Positions 1 through 12,622 of a DNA stretch of 64,000 bases are shown piece by piece. Both the position numbers and the translations under genes were made by a program. The stretch is taken from assembly GCF_014836715.1 (NCBI RefSeq), contig NZ_JACSQI010000003.1, positions 3,890 through 67,889 on the forward strand, given 5' to 3'. The DNA comes from Escherichia whittamii. Lineage in GTDB: Bacteria; Pseudomonadota; Gammaproteobacteria; Enterobacterales; Enterobacteriaceae. Below the pieces are notes generated by a model. It worked only from the letters and a program-made list of their open reading frames with translations. It was not told where the DNA came from and did no database searches. Numbering within the stretch: the first letter of the stretch is position 1; the number at the start of each line of letters is the position of its first letter.

Positions 1-76
1 GGTGCATCCGGGAGGATTCGAACCTCCGACCGCTCGGTTCGTAGCCGAGTACTCTATCCAGCTGAGCTACGGATGC
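1..76 (-). tRNA. argV: tRNA-Arg (anticodon ACG), missing only its last base
   Basis: Read on the reverse strand this folds as a standard tRNA with acceptor GCATCCG, anticodon loop CTACGAA (anticodon ACG), T arm GGTTCGAATCC and a CC at the 3' end. The terminal A would lie just outside the window. In E. coli the serV-argV-argY-argZ-argQ cluster has this exact order next to csrA, so this is most likely argV, the first of four identical arginine tRNAs. The name depends on the neighbours outside the window. Confidence 0.96.
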
Positions 77-79
77 AAA

Positions 80-172
80 TGGCGGTGAGGCGGGGATTCG
101 AACCCCGGATGCAGCTTTTGACCGCATACTCCCTTAGCAGGGGAGCGCCTTCAGCCTCTCGGCCACCTCACC
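80..172 (-). tRNA. serV: tRNA-Ser (anticodon GCT)
   Basis: The reverse strand gives a 93-base class II tRNA with a long variable arm, acceptor GGTGAGG paired with CCTCACC, anticodon loop CTGCTAA (anticodon GCT) and an encoded CCA end. It decodes AGC/AGU. It lies three bases upstream of the arginine tRNA and is evidently co-transcribed with it. This matches E. coli serV in length and position. Confidence 0.97.
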
Positions 173-234
173 ACACGCCTCTTATGAGTGCTTCGAAGAA
201 CTTGTTTATCGCTCATCGTCGCTGCGTGGCGCAC

Positions 235-262
235 ATATTACTTTCTGAGACTTATAAGTCAA
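235..262 (-). promoter_or_regulatory. Promoter of the serV-argV tRNA operon
   Basis: On the reverse strand TTGACT (257-262) is followed after 16 bases by TAATAT (235-240). Just downstream comes the GC-rich stretch GTGCGCCACGC, a discriminator of the kind found at stringently controlled stable-RNA promoters. The start of transcription would be near 228, about 55 bases upstream of the tRNA-Ser. The rest of the 173-487 gap shows no gene. Confidence 0.7.
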
Positions 263-455
263 ACAATTTTTCCCACACTTTTATCGTTTGCACACTTCGC
301 GCTCAATTAGTCTGTAAAAACGTCAAAAAGAGTGTTTTATCAACAGAAAAACAGGCCTCTGACAGGTAGCAGTGATAGATAAAAATGGTGGCAAAAGTTA
401 AATGAACGGGAGTAACGCGAAAAGAAAATGAAACGAAGGAGAAATTTTGAGGGTG

Positions 456-481
456 CGTCTCACCGTTAAAGATGAGACGCG
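456..481 (-). terminator. Hairpin downstream of csrA
   Basis: GCGTCTCA (456-463) pairs perfectly with TGAGACGC (474-481), with a 10-base loop. It begins six bases after the csrA stop codon, where a transcript end would be expected. The following bases (CCCTCAAAATTTC on the reverse strand) make only a poor U-tract, so termination may be incomplete. Confidence 0.55.
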
Positions 482-487
482 GAAAGA

Positions 488-673
488 TTAGTAACTGGAC
501 TGCTGGGATTTTTCAGCCTGGATACGCTGGTAGATCTCTTCACGGTGAACAGAAACTTCCTTCGGGGCGTTTACGCCAATACGTACCTGGTTGCCCTTTA
601 CCCCTAAAACTGTCACGGTGACCTCATCCCCAATCATGAGGGTCTCACCAACTCGACGAGTCAGAATCAGCAT
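488..673 (-). CDS. csrA: Carbon storage regulator CsrA
   Basis: A 61-residue homodimeric RNA-binding protein that binds GGA motifs in mRNA leaders, often over the ribosome binding site. It represses glycogen and biofilm genes and activates motility genes. The sequence has the family N-terminus MLILTRR and the RNA-contact region VSVHREEIY with Arg44. Length and sequence are those of E. coli CsrA. An AAGGAG lies seven bases before the ATG. The gene sits between alaS and the serV tRNA operon in the usual order, with about 230 bases upstream available for its several promoters and a hairpin immediately downstream. Confidence 0.98.
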
Positions 674-866
674 TCTTTGCTCCTTGAAAGATTAAAAGAG
701 TCGGGTCTCTCTGTATCCCGGCATTATCCATCATATAACGCCAAAAAGTAAGCAATGACAAACACATTACATCTAAGCAGTCATGGCATTACATTCTGTT
801 AAACCTAAGTTTAGCCGATATACACAACTTCAACCTGACTTTATCGTTGTCGATAGCGTCGATGCG

Positions 867-893
867 AATGCCGTGAAGCAAGTCCACGGCATT
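867..893. repeat. Inverted repeat just after alaS
   Basis: AATGCCGTG (867-875) and CACGGCATT (885-893) form a perfect 9-bp stem 15 bases beyond the alaS stop codon. There is no U-tract, so it is either a weak terminator or an mRNA 3'-end stabiliser for the alaS transcript. Confidence 0.5.
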
Positions 894-907
894 GCCTGAC
901 GCTTATA

Positions 908-3538
908 TTATTGCAATTTCGCGCTGACCCAGCCTTTCACACTGGCTAACGCTGCAGGTAAGGCCGCAGCATCCGTACCACCGGCTTGCGCCATGTCAGG
1001 ACGTCCACCACCCTTGCCGCCCACCTGCTGAGCGACCATACCAATCAGTTCCCCTGCTTTCACGCGATCTGTGACATCCTTAGATACGCCTGCAATCAGA
1101 GAAACCTTACCTTCGGCTACCGTTGCCAGCACGATAATTGTCGACCCCAGCTGATTTTTTAAATCGTCAACCATGGTGCGCAACATTTTCGGCTCAACAC
1201 CGCTAAGCTCACTAACCAACAGCTTAACACCATTAACATCAATTGCCTTACTGGAAAGATTCGCACTCTCCTGTGCAGCAGCCTGTTCTTTAAGCTGTTG
1301 TAACTCTTTTTCCAGCTGACGCGTACGTTCCAGTACTGAACGTACTTTATCAGCCAGATTATTGCTATCACCTTTCAGCAGATGCGCAACTTCACTTAAG
1401 CGATCGCTGTCTGCATGAACGGTGGCAATAGCGCCTTCTCCGGTTACCGCTTCAATACGGCGAACACCTGCAGCAGTACCCGATTCAGAAATGATACGGA
1501 ACAGACCAATATCACCGGTGCGGCTAGCATGAGTACCACCACAAAGCTCAGTGGAGAAATCGCCCATGCTCAACACTCGTACACGTTCATCATACTTCTC
1601 GCCGAACAGCGCCATCGCACCTTTCGCTTTCGCCGCTTCGAGATCCATGATGTTGGTTTCGATAGGCAAGTTACGACGAATCTGCGCGTTGACCAGATCT
1701 TCGACAGCACGAATCTCTTCTGGTTTCATCGCTTCGTTATGCGAGAAGTCAAAACGCAGCACCTTGTCATTAACCAGTGAACCTTTCTGGGAAACATGAG
1801 TACCCAGAACCTGACGCAGCGCAGCGTGCATCAGGTGCGTTGCGGAGTGATTCAGACGAATACGCGCGCGACGTGCTTCATCTACATCCGCCTGTACCGC
1901 GTCGCCCACTTTCAGAGAACCCGCAGCAAGTTTACCGATGTGACCAATCGCCTGGCCGTATTTCTGCGTATCTTCCACCGCAAAGGAGAAGTTAGCACCT
2001 TTCAGTTCGCCTTTATCGCCAACCTGACCGCCGGATTCTGCATAGAATGGCGTTTGATCCAGCACGACTACTGCTTCCTGGCCTGCATTAATGGCATCAA
2101 CAGCTTTACCATCAACAAACAGCGCAGTCACTTTGCCGTTCAGTTCCAGATGGTCATAACCTTTAAATTCAGATGCACTGTCAACACGGATCATCGCGTT
2201 GTAATCGGCACCAAAGCCGCTGGCTTCGCGTGCGCGACGACGCTGTTCTTCCATTGCTGCTTCAAAACCAGCTTCGTCAACTTTGATGTTGCGCTCACGA
2301 CAAACATCAGCCGTCAGGTCAACCGGGAAGCCATAGGTGTCGTACAGACGGAAAGCAGTTTCACCATCCAGCGTATCACCAGAAAGTTTTGCCAGCTCTT
2401 CATCCAGCAGCGCCAGACCGCGCTCCAGAGTACGGGCAAACTGCTCTTCTTCAGTCTTCAGCACCTGCTCAACCTGCGCCTGTTGGCGTTTCAGGTCTTC
2501 ACCCGCAGAGCCCATGACGTCGATCAGTGGCCCCACCAGCTTGTAGAAGAAGGTTTCTTTCGCGCCCAACATATTACCGTGACGCACCGCGCGACGAATG
2601 ATACGACGCAGTACATAACCACGGTTTTCGTTGGACGGCATTACGCCATCCGCTACCAGGAACGCACAAGAACGAATGTGGTCAGCGATTACGCGCAGTG
2701 ATTTGTTGCTCAGATCGGTCGCGCCAGTGACTTTCGCTACCGCCTGGATCAGCGTGCGGAACAGGTCAATGTCATAGTTAGAGTTAACGTGTTGCAGCAC
2801 CGCAGCAATACGCTCCAGACCCATACCGGTATCTACGGACGGCTTCGGCAGCGGTTCCATAGTACCGTCAGCCTGGCGGTTGAACTGCATGAAGACGATG
2901 TTCCAGATCTCAATGTAGCGGTCGCCGTCTTCTTCCGGACTTCCCGGAGGGCCGCCCCAGATGTGGTCGCCGTGATCGTAGAAGATTTCGGTGCACGGGC
3001 CGCACGGACCAGTGTCACCCATCTGCCAGAAGTTGTCAGATGCGTATGGCGCACCTTTGTTATCGCCGATGCGAATAATACGTTCGCGCGGGATGCCGAC
3101 TTCTTTTTCCCAGATTTCGTAGGCTTCGTCGTCGCTTTCATAGACGGTAACCCACAGACGTTCTTTCGGCAGGGCAAACCATTTTTCGCTGGTCAGTAAT
3201 TCCCATGCAAACTGAATAGCATCGTGTTTGAAATAGTCGCCGAAGCTGAAGTTGCCCAGCATTTCGAAGAAGGTATGGTGACGCGCGGTGTAACCGACGT
3301 TTTCCAGGTCGTTGTGTTTACCACCCGCACGCACACAGCGTTGGGAAGTGGTAGCGCGGGAATAATTACGCTTGTCGAGCCCAAGGAACACATCCTTGAA
3401 CTGGTTCATCCCGGCGTTGGTAAACAACAAAGTTGGGTCGTTGTGGGGTACCAGGGAGCTGCTGGCAACTACCTGATGTCCCTTACTATGGAAAAAGTCG
3501 AGAAACGCCTGACGGATCTCAGCGGTGCTCTTGCTCAT
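908..3538 (-). CDS. alaS: Alanyl-tRNA synthetase
   Basis: Charges tRNA-Ala with alanine in the cytoplasm and hydrolyses mischarged Ser- and Gly-tRNA-Ala. The 876-residue product has the family layout. The class II catalytic domain is at the N-terminus (motif region [15 protein letters not shown]). A tRNA-recognition part follows, then the editing domain with its zinc ligands HSATHLMH and CGGTH. A C-terminal C-Ala domain carries a Gly-rich [15 protein letters not shown] segment. Length equals E. coli AlaRS. It follows recX on the same strand after a gap of about 130 bases. Nothing looks damaged. Confidence 0.98.
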   Translation of the reverse strand: MSKSTAEIRQAFLDFFHSKGHQVVASSSLVPHNDPTLLFTNAGMNQFKDVFLGLDKRNYSRATTSQRCVRAGGKHNDLENVGYTARHHTFFEMLGNFSFGDYFKHDAIQFAWELLTSEKWFALPKERLWVTVYESDDEAYEIWEKEVGIPRERIIRIGDNKGAPYASDNFWQMGDTGPCGPCTEIFYDHGDHIWGGPPGSPEEDGDRYIEIWNIVFMQFNRQADGTMEPLPKPSVDTGMGLERIAAVLQHVNSNYDIDLFRTLIQAVAKVTGATDLSNKSLRVIADHIRSCAFLVADGVMPSNENRGYVLRRIIRRAVRHGNMLGAKETFFYKLVGPLIDVMGSAGEDLKRQQAQVEQVLKTEEEQFARTLERGLALLDEELAKLSGDTLDGETAFRLYDTYGFPVDLTADVCRERNIKVDEAGFEAAMEEQRRRAREASGFGADYNAMIRVDSASEFKGYDHLELNGKVTALFVDGKAVDAINAGQEAVVVLDQTPFYAESGGQVGDKGELKGANFSFAVEDTQKYGQAIGHIGKLAAGSLKVGDAVQADVDEARRARIRLNHSATHLMHAALRQVLGTHVSQKGSLVNDKVLRFDFSHNEAMKPEEIRAVEDLVNAQIRRNLPIETNIMDLEAAKAKGAMALFGEKYDERVRVLSMGDFSTELCGGTHASRTGDIGLFRIISESGTAAGVRRIEAVTGEGAIATVHADSDRLSEVAHLLKGDSNNLADKVRSVLERTRQLEKELQQLKEQAAAQESANLSSKAIDVNGVKLLVSELSGVEPKMLRTMVDDLKNQLGSTIIVLATVAEGKVSLIAGVSKDVTDRVKAGELIGMVAQQVGGKGGGRPDMAQAGGTDAAALPAALASVKGWVSAKLQ

Positions 3539-3667
3539 AATTATCCTGAAATCAAGCTAACGAAATATCGCCACCAGCCATCGCGTGTCGTTAACCGCCC
3601 GGCTGGTAACTGAAAAAGTGGGAATAAGATAAGTTTTCTTGACTGGGAAGTAAAATACCGTATGCGT

Positions 3668-4168
3668 TCAGTCGGCAAAATTTCGCCAAATCTCCTGGAT
3701 ATCTTCCATCAGATAGCCACGATAGAGCAGAAAACGCTGGATCTTAACTTTTTCCGAAAAGACAGTTGGTAGCGGTTCGCCATATTTTCGCGTCGCCTGG
3801 TCGCGCGCCAGCGAGCACCAGTCGATATCACATTCACGCATCGCTTTTTCTGTCGCTTCGCGGGAAATACCTTTCTGGTTCAGCTCCTGACGAATACGCG
3901 CCGGACCATATCCTTTGCGGCTGCGGCTGGCAATAAAGCGCGCAACAAATCGGCTGTCATCGAGATAGCCGTTTTCATGGCACCAGGCAATAACGCGATC
4001 GTAATCTTCTGCCGTGGCATCAATCTCTTCCGGGCCATTTTTACCCATAATCGGTGCCGCGAGTTTACGTCGCAGTTCTTGCTCACTGTGATCGCGTACC
4101 GCCAGTATGCGTACCGCACGATCCAACAGGCGAGCATATGCCGGGCGACGGGACGTTGATTCTGTCAT
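3668..4168 (-). CDS. recX: RecX, regulator of RecA filaments
   Basis: RecX (OraA) is a small helical protein of three-helix repeats that binds RecA nucleoprotein filaments, blocks their extension and lowers recombinase and coprotease activity. The 166-residue protein has the family features, including the segment [19 protein letters not shown] and an alternation of basic and acidic helices. It starts 67 bases downstream of the recA stop, beyond a hairpin terminator. As known for E. coli, expression therefore probably comes from read-through of that terminator and follows SOS induction. Confidence 0.97.
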   Translation of the reverse strand: MTESTSRRPAYARLLDRAVRILAVRDHSEQELRRKLAAPIMGKNGPEEIDATAEDYDRVIAWCHENGYLDDSRFVARFIASRSRKGYGPARIRQELNQKGISREATEKAMRECDIDWCSLARDQATRKYGEPLPTVFSEKVKIQRFLLYRGYLMEDIQEIWRNFAD

Positions 4169-4184
4169 GGCATATCCTTACAAC

Positions 4185-4217
4185 TTAAAAAGCAAAAGGG
4201 CCGCAGATGCGACCCTT
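4185..4217 (-). terminator. recA terminator (leaky, ahead of recX)
   Basis: On the reverse strand AAGGG...CCCTT encloses complementary GCGAC/GCATCTGCGG material and is followed by TTTGCTTTTT, a U-rich tract. It lies between the recA stop and the recX start, so it separates strong recA expression from weak recX expression. Confidence 0.75.
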
Positions 4218-4235
4218 GTGTATCAAACAAGACGA

Positions 4236-5376
<1,141 letters not shown>

Positions 5377-5380
<4 letters not shown>

Positions 5381-5874
5381 GTGTTTTGTAGAAATTGTTG
5401 CCACAGCGTATTTAAGGCATAAGCCGTCGCCTTCCGACGCACGGCATCGCGGTCACCGCTAAAGCATTCCCGGCGGGTAATGCCTTCACCGCTGGCAGAG
5501 GCAAAAGCAAACCAGACGGTGCCGACAGGCTTCTCTTCACTGCCGCCATCCGGCCCGGCAATACCGCTGATAGACACGGCATAGTCAGCACGAGCCGCTT
5601 TCAGTGCGCCTATCGCCATTTCCACCACGACAGGTTCACTCACCGCGCCATGCTGCGCCAGCGTCTCTTCGCGCACGCCGATCATCTGCGCTTTGGCTTC
5701 GTTACTGTAGGTGACAAATCCGCGTTCAAACCAGGCGGAACTGCCGGCAATATCGGTAATCACTTTCGCTACCCAACCGCCGGTACAAGACTCAGCGGTT
5801 GTTACGGTTGCGCCACGGGATTTCAGCGCCAGCCCTACCTGCTCGCTTAACTGCATCAGTTCACTGTCAGTCAT
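5377..5874 (-). CDS. pncC: Nicotinamide-nucleotide amidase PncC
   Basis: PncC (YgaD, CinA C-terminal domain family) deamidates NMN to nicotinate mononucleotide in NAD recycling. The 165-residue protein carries the family signature TTAESCTGGW (the Ser and Lys region of the active site) and SISGIAGPDGGS...KPVGTVWFAF. I start at the ATG giving MTDSELMQ; an in-frame GTG directly before it is also possible, and an AGAGG precedes both. The recA -35 element overlaps its 3' end. It is a free-standing CinA C-domain, the usual form in E. coli. Confidence 0.95.
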
Positions 5875-5941
5875 CACAACCTCTGTCAGTCAAAAATTTA
5901 TGCCGGACAAGATAGCACTTTCCCGCAGAAGATGGGGACGA

Positions 5942-5962
5942 GCGACTCATTTTACGAGTCGC
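5942..5962. repeat. Inverted repeat GCGACTC / GAGTCGC
   Basis: A perfect 7-bp stem with a 7-base loop lies in the gap between the divergent pncC and the 79-residue ORF. There is no U-tract on either strand. It could be an operator or an mRNA leader structure; its function cannot be told from sequence. Confidence 0.45.
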
Positions 5963-6055
5963 ATTCCGAAATAAGACTGTTACGACCAACCGGCAAAGAA
6001 AAAAGGCTACCATGCCGCATTCACATTGATATGTATTCACAAGGAGAGGAAAGCA

Positions 6056-6295
6056 ATGGCAACAAAGAAAACGGATAACACCCCACAAAACGTGCTCAAA
6101 CAGACCACACAAATGCGTATGTGGGTCACCATTGGCGGTGTCAGCGCCCTGGTTTCAGTGGTATGTAAGATTTTATCTTCTGGCTATCTTGAACCTTTCG
6201 ATTTTGGCCAGGCTGCGTTAGGCGTTGTATGCCTGGGATATGCGATTTCGCTGTCGAAAAAAATCAAGCAATTACGTCATTCGAATAAACAGTAA
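6056..6295 (+). CDS. Small membrane protein of unknown function (79 aa)
   Basis: I do not recognise this gene by name, and I do not recall it from K-12 between pncC and mltB. The start is well supported, with AAGGAGAGG seven bases before the ATG; an upstream in-frame ATG at 6026 lacks a good site. The product begins with a polar, lysine-rich 20 residues and has two hydrophobic stretches (about 23-42 and 52-68), then a basic tail LSKKIKQLRHSNKQ. That suggests an inner-membrane hairpin with both ends in the cytoplasm. It runs opposite to pncC and mltB and is followed by a hairpin. A real expressed gene is likely; its role is unknown. Confidence 0.75.
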   Translation: MATKKTDNTPQNVLKQTTQMRMWVTIGGVSALVSVVCKILSSGYLEPFDFGQAALGVVCLGYAISLSKKIKQLRHSNKQ

Positions 6296-6301
6296 GATAA
6301 C

Positions 6302-6324
6302 AGAGGGAGATTTAACCTCCCTCT
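6302..6324. terminator. Bidirectional hairpin between the 79-aa gene and mltB
   Basis: AGAGGGAG (6302-6309) pairs with CTCCCTCT (6317-6324) around a 7-base loop. It lies between two convergent stop codons (6295 and 6334), the expected place for a shared terminator, although U-tracts are short on both sides. Confidence 0.6.
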
Positions 6325-6333
6325 TGCCAATAG

Positions 6334-7419
6334 TTACTGTACGCGCGCCAGCGCTACGGCTTGTCCTAACTGCCAGACCGCCATTGCGTAATGGGTGCTG
6401 TGGTTATAACGGGTAATGGTGTAGAAGTTCGGCAGACCGTACCAGTACTGATACCCCGTCCCAACATCCAGACGCAGCAAGCTGGCCTGCTGATGATTGC
6501 CCAGCGACTGTTGTGGCGTCAGACCTGCCGCTGCAAGTTGTGAAATGCTGTACTTGGTTTTGAAACCATTTGGCAAGCCCGGAGCCTGACCGTTTGCCAT
6601 TACAGCGACCTGATCGCCTTTCACCCAGCCATGCGCTTTGAAATAGTTCGCCACGCTACCAATGGCATCCACCGGGTCCCACAGGTTGATATGCCCGTCG
6701 CCGCTGAAATCCACGGCGTATTGTTTGTAAGACGATGGCATAAACTGACCGTAGCCCATTGCCCCGGCAAAGGAACCTTTCAGATTGAGCGGATCGTCCT
6801 GCTCATCGCGCGCCATTAGCAGGAAGGTTTCCAGCTCACCAGAGAAATATTCCGCGCGGCGTGGGTAGTTAAATGACAGCGTCGCCAGCGCATCGAGGAT
6901 ACGGGTTTTACCCATCACGCGTCCCCAGCGGGTTTCAACGCCGATAATCCCAACAATAATTTCTGGCGGTACGCCATACACCTGCCACGCGCGATTCAGT
7001 GCATCTTCATACTGGTTCCAGAAAACCACGCCGTTCTGCACGTTATCCGGAGTAATAAATTTTTTACGATAACGCAGCCATGCGCCGTTCGGGCCAGATG
7101 GCGGCTTCACCGATGTGGTTGGTGCCTGGTTATCCATCAGCCGCAGTACCGAATCCAGACGTTTCGCCTGGGAGAGGATTTCCTGCAATTGCTGACGATC
7201 GAAGCCGTGTTTTTTCACCATTTTGTCGATGAACTGCTGCGCATTCGGGTTGTTAGCGAAGTCACCGCCCATCTGCATCACATTGTGCTGCGGCTCAAGC
7301 AGGAAGCCGCCAGACGGCGTTCCGGTGGTCGTTTCAGTCTCGGTAGGTTTTGGCTTGCTGCTACAGGCGGCAAGCAACACAAAAAGGGGAAGCAATGTTA
7401 CATAACGACGCTTGAACAT
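6334..7419 (-). CDS. mltB: Membrane-bound lytic murein transglycosylase B
   Basis: MltB cleaves the MurNAc-GlcNAc bond of peptidoglycan, leaving 1,6-anhydro ends, and works from the inner face of the outer membrane. The 361-residue product starts at MFKRRYVTLLP and has a lipobox LLAAC with the lipidated Cys at residue 19. The GH103 domain shows GIIGVETRWGR, whose Glu is the expected catalytic acid, and later GAMGYGQFMPSSYKQYAVDFSGDG with a calcium-loop look. A longer reading frame extends 35 codons upstream, but the lipoprotein signal fixes the start. Confidence 0.97.
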   Translation of the reverse strand: MFKRRYVTLLPLFVLLAACSSKPKPTETETTTGTPSGGFLLEPQHNVMQMGGDFANNPNAQQFIDKMVKKHGFDRQQLQEILSQAKRLDSVLRLMDNQAPTTSVKPPSGPNGAWLRYRKKFITPDNVQNGVVFWNQYEDALNRAWQVYGVPPEIIVGIIGVETRWGRVMGKTRILDALATLSFNYPRRAEYFSGELETFLLMARDEQDDPLNLKGSFAGAMGYGQFMPSSYKQYAVDFSGDGHINLWDPVDAIGSVANYFKAHGWVKGDQVAVMANGQAPGLPNGFKTKYSISQLAAAGLTPQQSLGNHQQASLLRLDVGTGYQYWYGLPNFYTITRYNHSTHYAMAVWQLGQAVALARVQ

Positions 7420-7580
7420 GAGGAGTCCATTTAACAGATTCAACCAGGGGCAAGTATGGTAAAGCATCCCACCCCGCACAAGGAAGCGGTAGTCACTGCC
7501 TGATACAGACTTTACATAACACAAATCACCTTCATCACCATCCCTTTAGCTAAACTTTCAAATTAAAATATTTATCTTTC

Positions 7581-7596
7581 ATTTTGCGATCAAAAT
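7581..7596. promoter_or_regulatory. Palindrome in the srl control region
   Basis: ATTTTG-CGAT-CAAAAT is a perfect inverted repeat 79 bases before the srlA start, within an AT-rich 250-base gap. The srl operon is known to answer to CRP, SrlR and SrlM, so this is a candidate operator. Which protein binds is inference, and I could not place the CRP site. Confidence 0.35.
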
Positions 7597-7656
7597 AACA
7601 CTTTTAAATCTTTCGATCTGATTATATTGGTTTGCTGTTTGGTAATGAAACAATAA

Positions 7657-9194
<1,538 letters not shown>

Positions 9195-9204
9195 AGGCTG
9201 AAAC

Positions 9205-10359
<1,155 letters not shown>

Positions 10360-10366
10360 TCAACAG

Positions 10367-10389
10367 CGGAGATCCTTAAAGGATCTCCG
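10367..10389 (+). terminator. Hairpin after srlD
   Basis: CGGAGATCC (10367-10375) pairs with GGATCTCCG (10381-10389) seven bases beyond the srlD stop codon. There is no U-tract. It may stabilise the srlAEBD message or reduce read-through into srlM-srlR-gutQ. Confidence 0.5.
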
Positions 10390-10403
10390 TGCGACTAATA
10401 AAA

Positions 10404-10433
10404 TGCCTGATGCGCTACGCTTATCAGGCCTAC
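10404..10433. repeat. REP element between srlD and srlM
   Basis: The sequence GCCTGATGCGCTACGCTTATCAGGCCTAC is the typical enterobacterial repetitive extragenic palindrome, with GCCTGAT and ATCAGGC arms. It sits inside the operon, where such elements usually protect upstream mRNA from 3' exonucleases. Confidence 0.85.
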
Positions 10434-10464
10434 AGGACTTCCTCCACGACATTAAGGAGAAGTT

Positions 10465-10824
10465 ATGGTATCAGCTCTCATCACCGTCGCCGTTATCGCC
10501 TGGTGTGCGCAACTGGCCTTAGGCGGCTGGCAAATTTCTCGTTTTAATCGAGCCTTCGACGCGCTCTGCCAGCAAGGGCGCGTTGGCGTGGGACGTTCCA
10601 GCGGGCGCTTTAAACCGCGGGTCGTGGTCGCCATTGCTCTGGACGATCAGCAGCACATCGTCGATACCTTGTTTATGAAAGGACTGACCGTTTTCGCCCG
10701 ACCACAAAAAATTCCCGCAATTACGGGTATGCATCGGGGTGATTTACGACCTGATGTGATCTTTCCCCATGATCCACTATCACAGAATGCTCTATCATTG
10801 GCGCTTAAACTGAAACGTGGATAA
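10465..10824 (+). CDS. srlM: Glucitol operon activator SrlM
   Basis: SrlM (GutM) is described as an activator of the glucitol operon acting with the repressor SrlR. The 119-residue product has a hydrophobic N-terminus (about 3-20) and a basic middle part (GVGRSSGRFKPR). It resembles no standard DNA-binding fold that I can see. AAGGAG lies before the ATG. It follows srlD after a REP element and precedes srlR by 66 bases. Confidence 0.94.
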   Translation: MVSALITVAVIAWCAQLALGGWQISRFNRAFDALCQQGRVGVGRSSGRFKPRVVVAIALDDQQHIVDTLFMKGLTVFARPQKIPAITGMHRGDLRPDVIFPHDPLSQNALSLALKLKRG

Positions 10825-10890
10825 TTTCGTTGTGAATGTTACTTGCTTGCGAAGTTATCATTTTGAAACCTAAATCAGGTAATCACACCC

Positions 10891-11664
10891 ATGAAACCTC
10901 GTCAGCGTCAGGCCGCCATTCTGGAGTACCTGCAAAAGCAGGGGAAATGCTCGGTTGAAGAATTGGCGCAATACTTTGACACCACAGGCACAACCATTCG
11001 CAAAGATCTGGTCATTCTGGAACATGCCGGAACCGTCATTCGTACTTATGGCGGCGTGGTGTTGAATAAAGAGGAATCCGATCCGCCTATCGATCATAAA
11101 ACTCTTATCAACACCCACAAGAAAGCGCTGATTGCAGAAGCTGCCGTCAGTTTTATTCATGATGGAGACTCGATCATTCTTGATGCTGGCAGCACCGTGT
11201 TGCAGATGGTCCCCATGCTATCGCGCTTTAATAACATCACGGTGATGACCAACAGTTTGCATATCGTTAATGCGCTATCCGAACTGGATAACGAACAAAC
11301 CATCCTGATGCCAGGCGGAACATTTCGCAAAAAATCGGCCTCATTTCACGGGCAACTGGCGGAAAATGCCTTCGAGCATTTCACCTTCGACAAATTATTC
11401 ATGGGTACTGACGGCATCGATCTGAATGCGGGCGTAACCACCTTCAACGAGGTTTTTACCGTCAGTAAGGCGATGTGTAATGCCGCGCGTGAAGTCATTT
11501 TGATGGCTGACTCATCGAAGTTTGGTCGTAAAAGCCCCAACGTGGTTTGCAGTCTTGAAAGTGTCGATAAGCTGATTACCGACGCAGGTATCGATCCCGC
11601 GTTTCGTCAGGCGCTGGAAGATAAAGGGATCGACGTGATCATAACCGGAGAAAGCAATGAGTGA
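10891..11664 (+). CDS. srlR: Glucitol operon repressor SrlR (DeoR family)
   Basis: SrlR (GutR) represses the operon in the absence of glucitol. It has 257 residues with the DeoR family layout. The N-terminal helix-turn-helix has [15 protein letters not shown] and [24 protein letters not shown] sugar-phosphate-binding domain carries DAGSTVLQM and [14 protein letters not shown]. It overlaps gutQ by eight bases. Autoregulation within the operon is likely. Confidence 0.96.
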   Translation: MKPRQRQAAILEYLQKQGKCSVEELAQYFDTTGTTIRKDLVILEHAGTVIRTYGGVVLNKEESDPPIDHKTLINTHKKALIAEAAVSFIHDGDSIILDAGSTVLQMVPMLSRFNNITVMTNSLHIVNALSELDNEQTILMPGGTFRKKSASFHGQLAENAFEHFTFDKLFMGTDGIDLNAGVTTFNEVFTVSKAMCNAAREVILMADSSKFGRKSPNVVCSLESVDKLITDAGIDPAFRQALEDKGIDVIITGESNE

Positions 11665-12622
11665 AGCACTACTGAACGCGGGGCGTCAGACGTTAACGCT
11701 AGAGTTGCAGGAAGCAAGCCGTTTACCGGAACGTCTGGGCGATGATTTTGTTCGCGCCGCCAATATCATCCTGCACTGCGAAGGCAAAGTGGTGGTTTCC
11801 GGAATTGGCAAATCGGGCCACATTGGTAAGAAAATCGCCGCAACGCTTGCCAGCACCGGCACACCGGCTTTTTTTGTCCATCCGGCAGAAGCACTGCACG
11901 GCGATCTGGGGATGATTGAAAGCCGCGATGTGATGCTGTTTATCTCTTACTCCGGTGGCGCGAAGGAACTGGATCTGATTATTCCGCGTCTGGAAGATAA
12001 ATCTATCGCGCTGCTGGCAATGACCGGTAAACCGACGTCACCGCTGGGCCTGGCAGCGAAAGCGATACTGGATATTTCCGTAGAACGCGAAGCCTGTCCG
12101 ATGCACCTTGCGCCGACCTCCAGCACCGTCAATACCCTGATGATGGGCGACGCGCTGGCGATGGCAGTCATGCAGGCGCGCGGTTTTAATGAAGAAGATT
12201 TTGCCCGTTCACATCCAGCCGGAGCGCTGGGCGCTCGCTTGCTGAATAAAGTGCATCATCTGATGCGCCGTGATGACGCTATCCCGCAGGTGGCGTTAAC
12301 CGCCAGCGTAATGGACGCGATGCTGGAACTCAGCCGTACCGGATTAGGACTTGTGGCGGTGTGCGATGATCAACAGCAGGTGAAAGGCGTCTTTACCGAC
12401 GGCGATTTACGTCGCTGGCTGGTTGTCGGCGGCGCCCTCACCACGCCAGTTAATGAAGCGATGACGGCAGGCGGCACCACATTACAGGCGCAAAGCCGCG
12501 CCATCGACGCCAAAGAAGTTCTGATGAAGCGCAAAATCACCGCCGCCCCGGTGGTGGACGAAAACGGCAAACTCACCGGCGCGATTAACCTGCAGGATTT
12601 CTATCAGGCCGGGATTATTTAA
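11657..12622 (+). CDS. gutQ: D-arabinose 5-phosphate isomerase GutQ
   Basis: Interconverts ribulose 5-phosphate and arabinose 5-phosphate, the precursor of Kdo; it is a paralogue of KdsD. The 321 residues contain an N-terminal SIS domain ([23 protein letters not shown], and SYSGGAKEL in the sugar-phosphate site) and two C-terminal CBS repeats (about 205-320). It is the last gene of the srl operon. Its TAA overlaps the norR stop codon on the other strand by four bases, so the two transcripts converge tail to tail with no room for a terminator between them. Confidence 0.96.
   Translation: MSEALLNAGRQTLTLELQEASRLPERLGDDFVRAANIILHCEGKVVVSGIGKSGHIGKKIAATLASTGTPAFFVHPAEALHGDLGMIESRDVMLFISYSGGAKELDLIIPRLEDKSIALLAMTGKPTSPLGLAAKAILDISVEREACPMHLAPTSSTVNTLMMGDALAMAVMQARGFNEEDFARSHPAGALGARLLNKVHHLMRRDDAIPQVALTASVMDAMLELSRTGLGLVAVCDDQQQVKGVFTDGDLRRWLVVGGALTTPVNEAMTAGGTTLQAQSRAIDAKEVLMKRKITAAPVVDENGKLTGAINLQDFYQAGII

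Noticed and set aside
1796-2701. A 301-residue open frame on the forward strand opposite alaS
   Set aside because: It lies entirely antisense to the well-supported alaS gene, has no good ribosome binding site, and its composition (rich in His, Arg, Phe and Thr) is that of a reverse-frame shadow.
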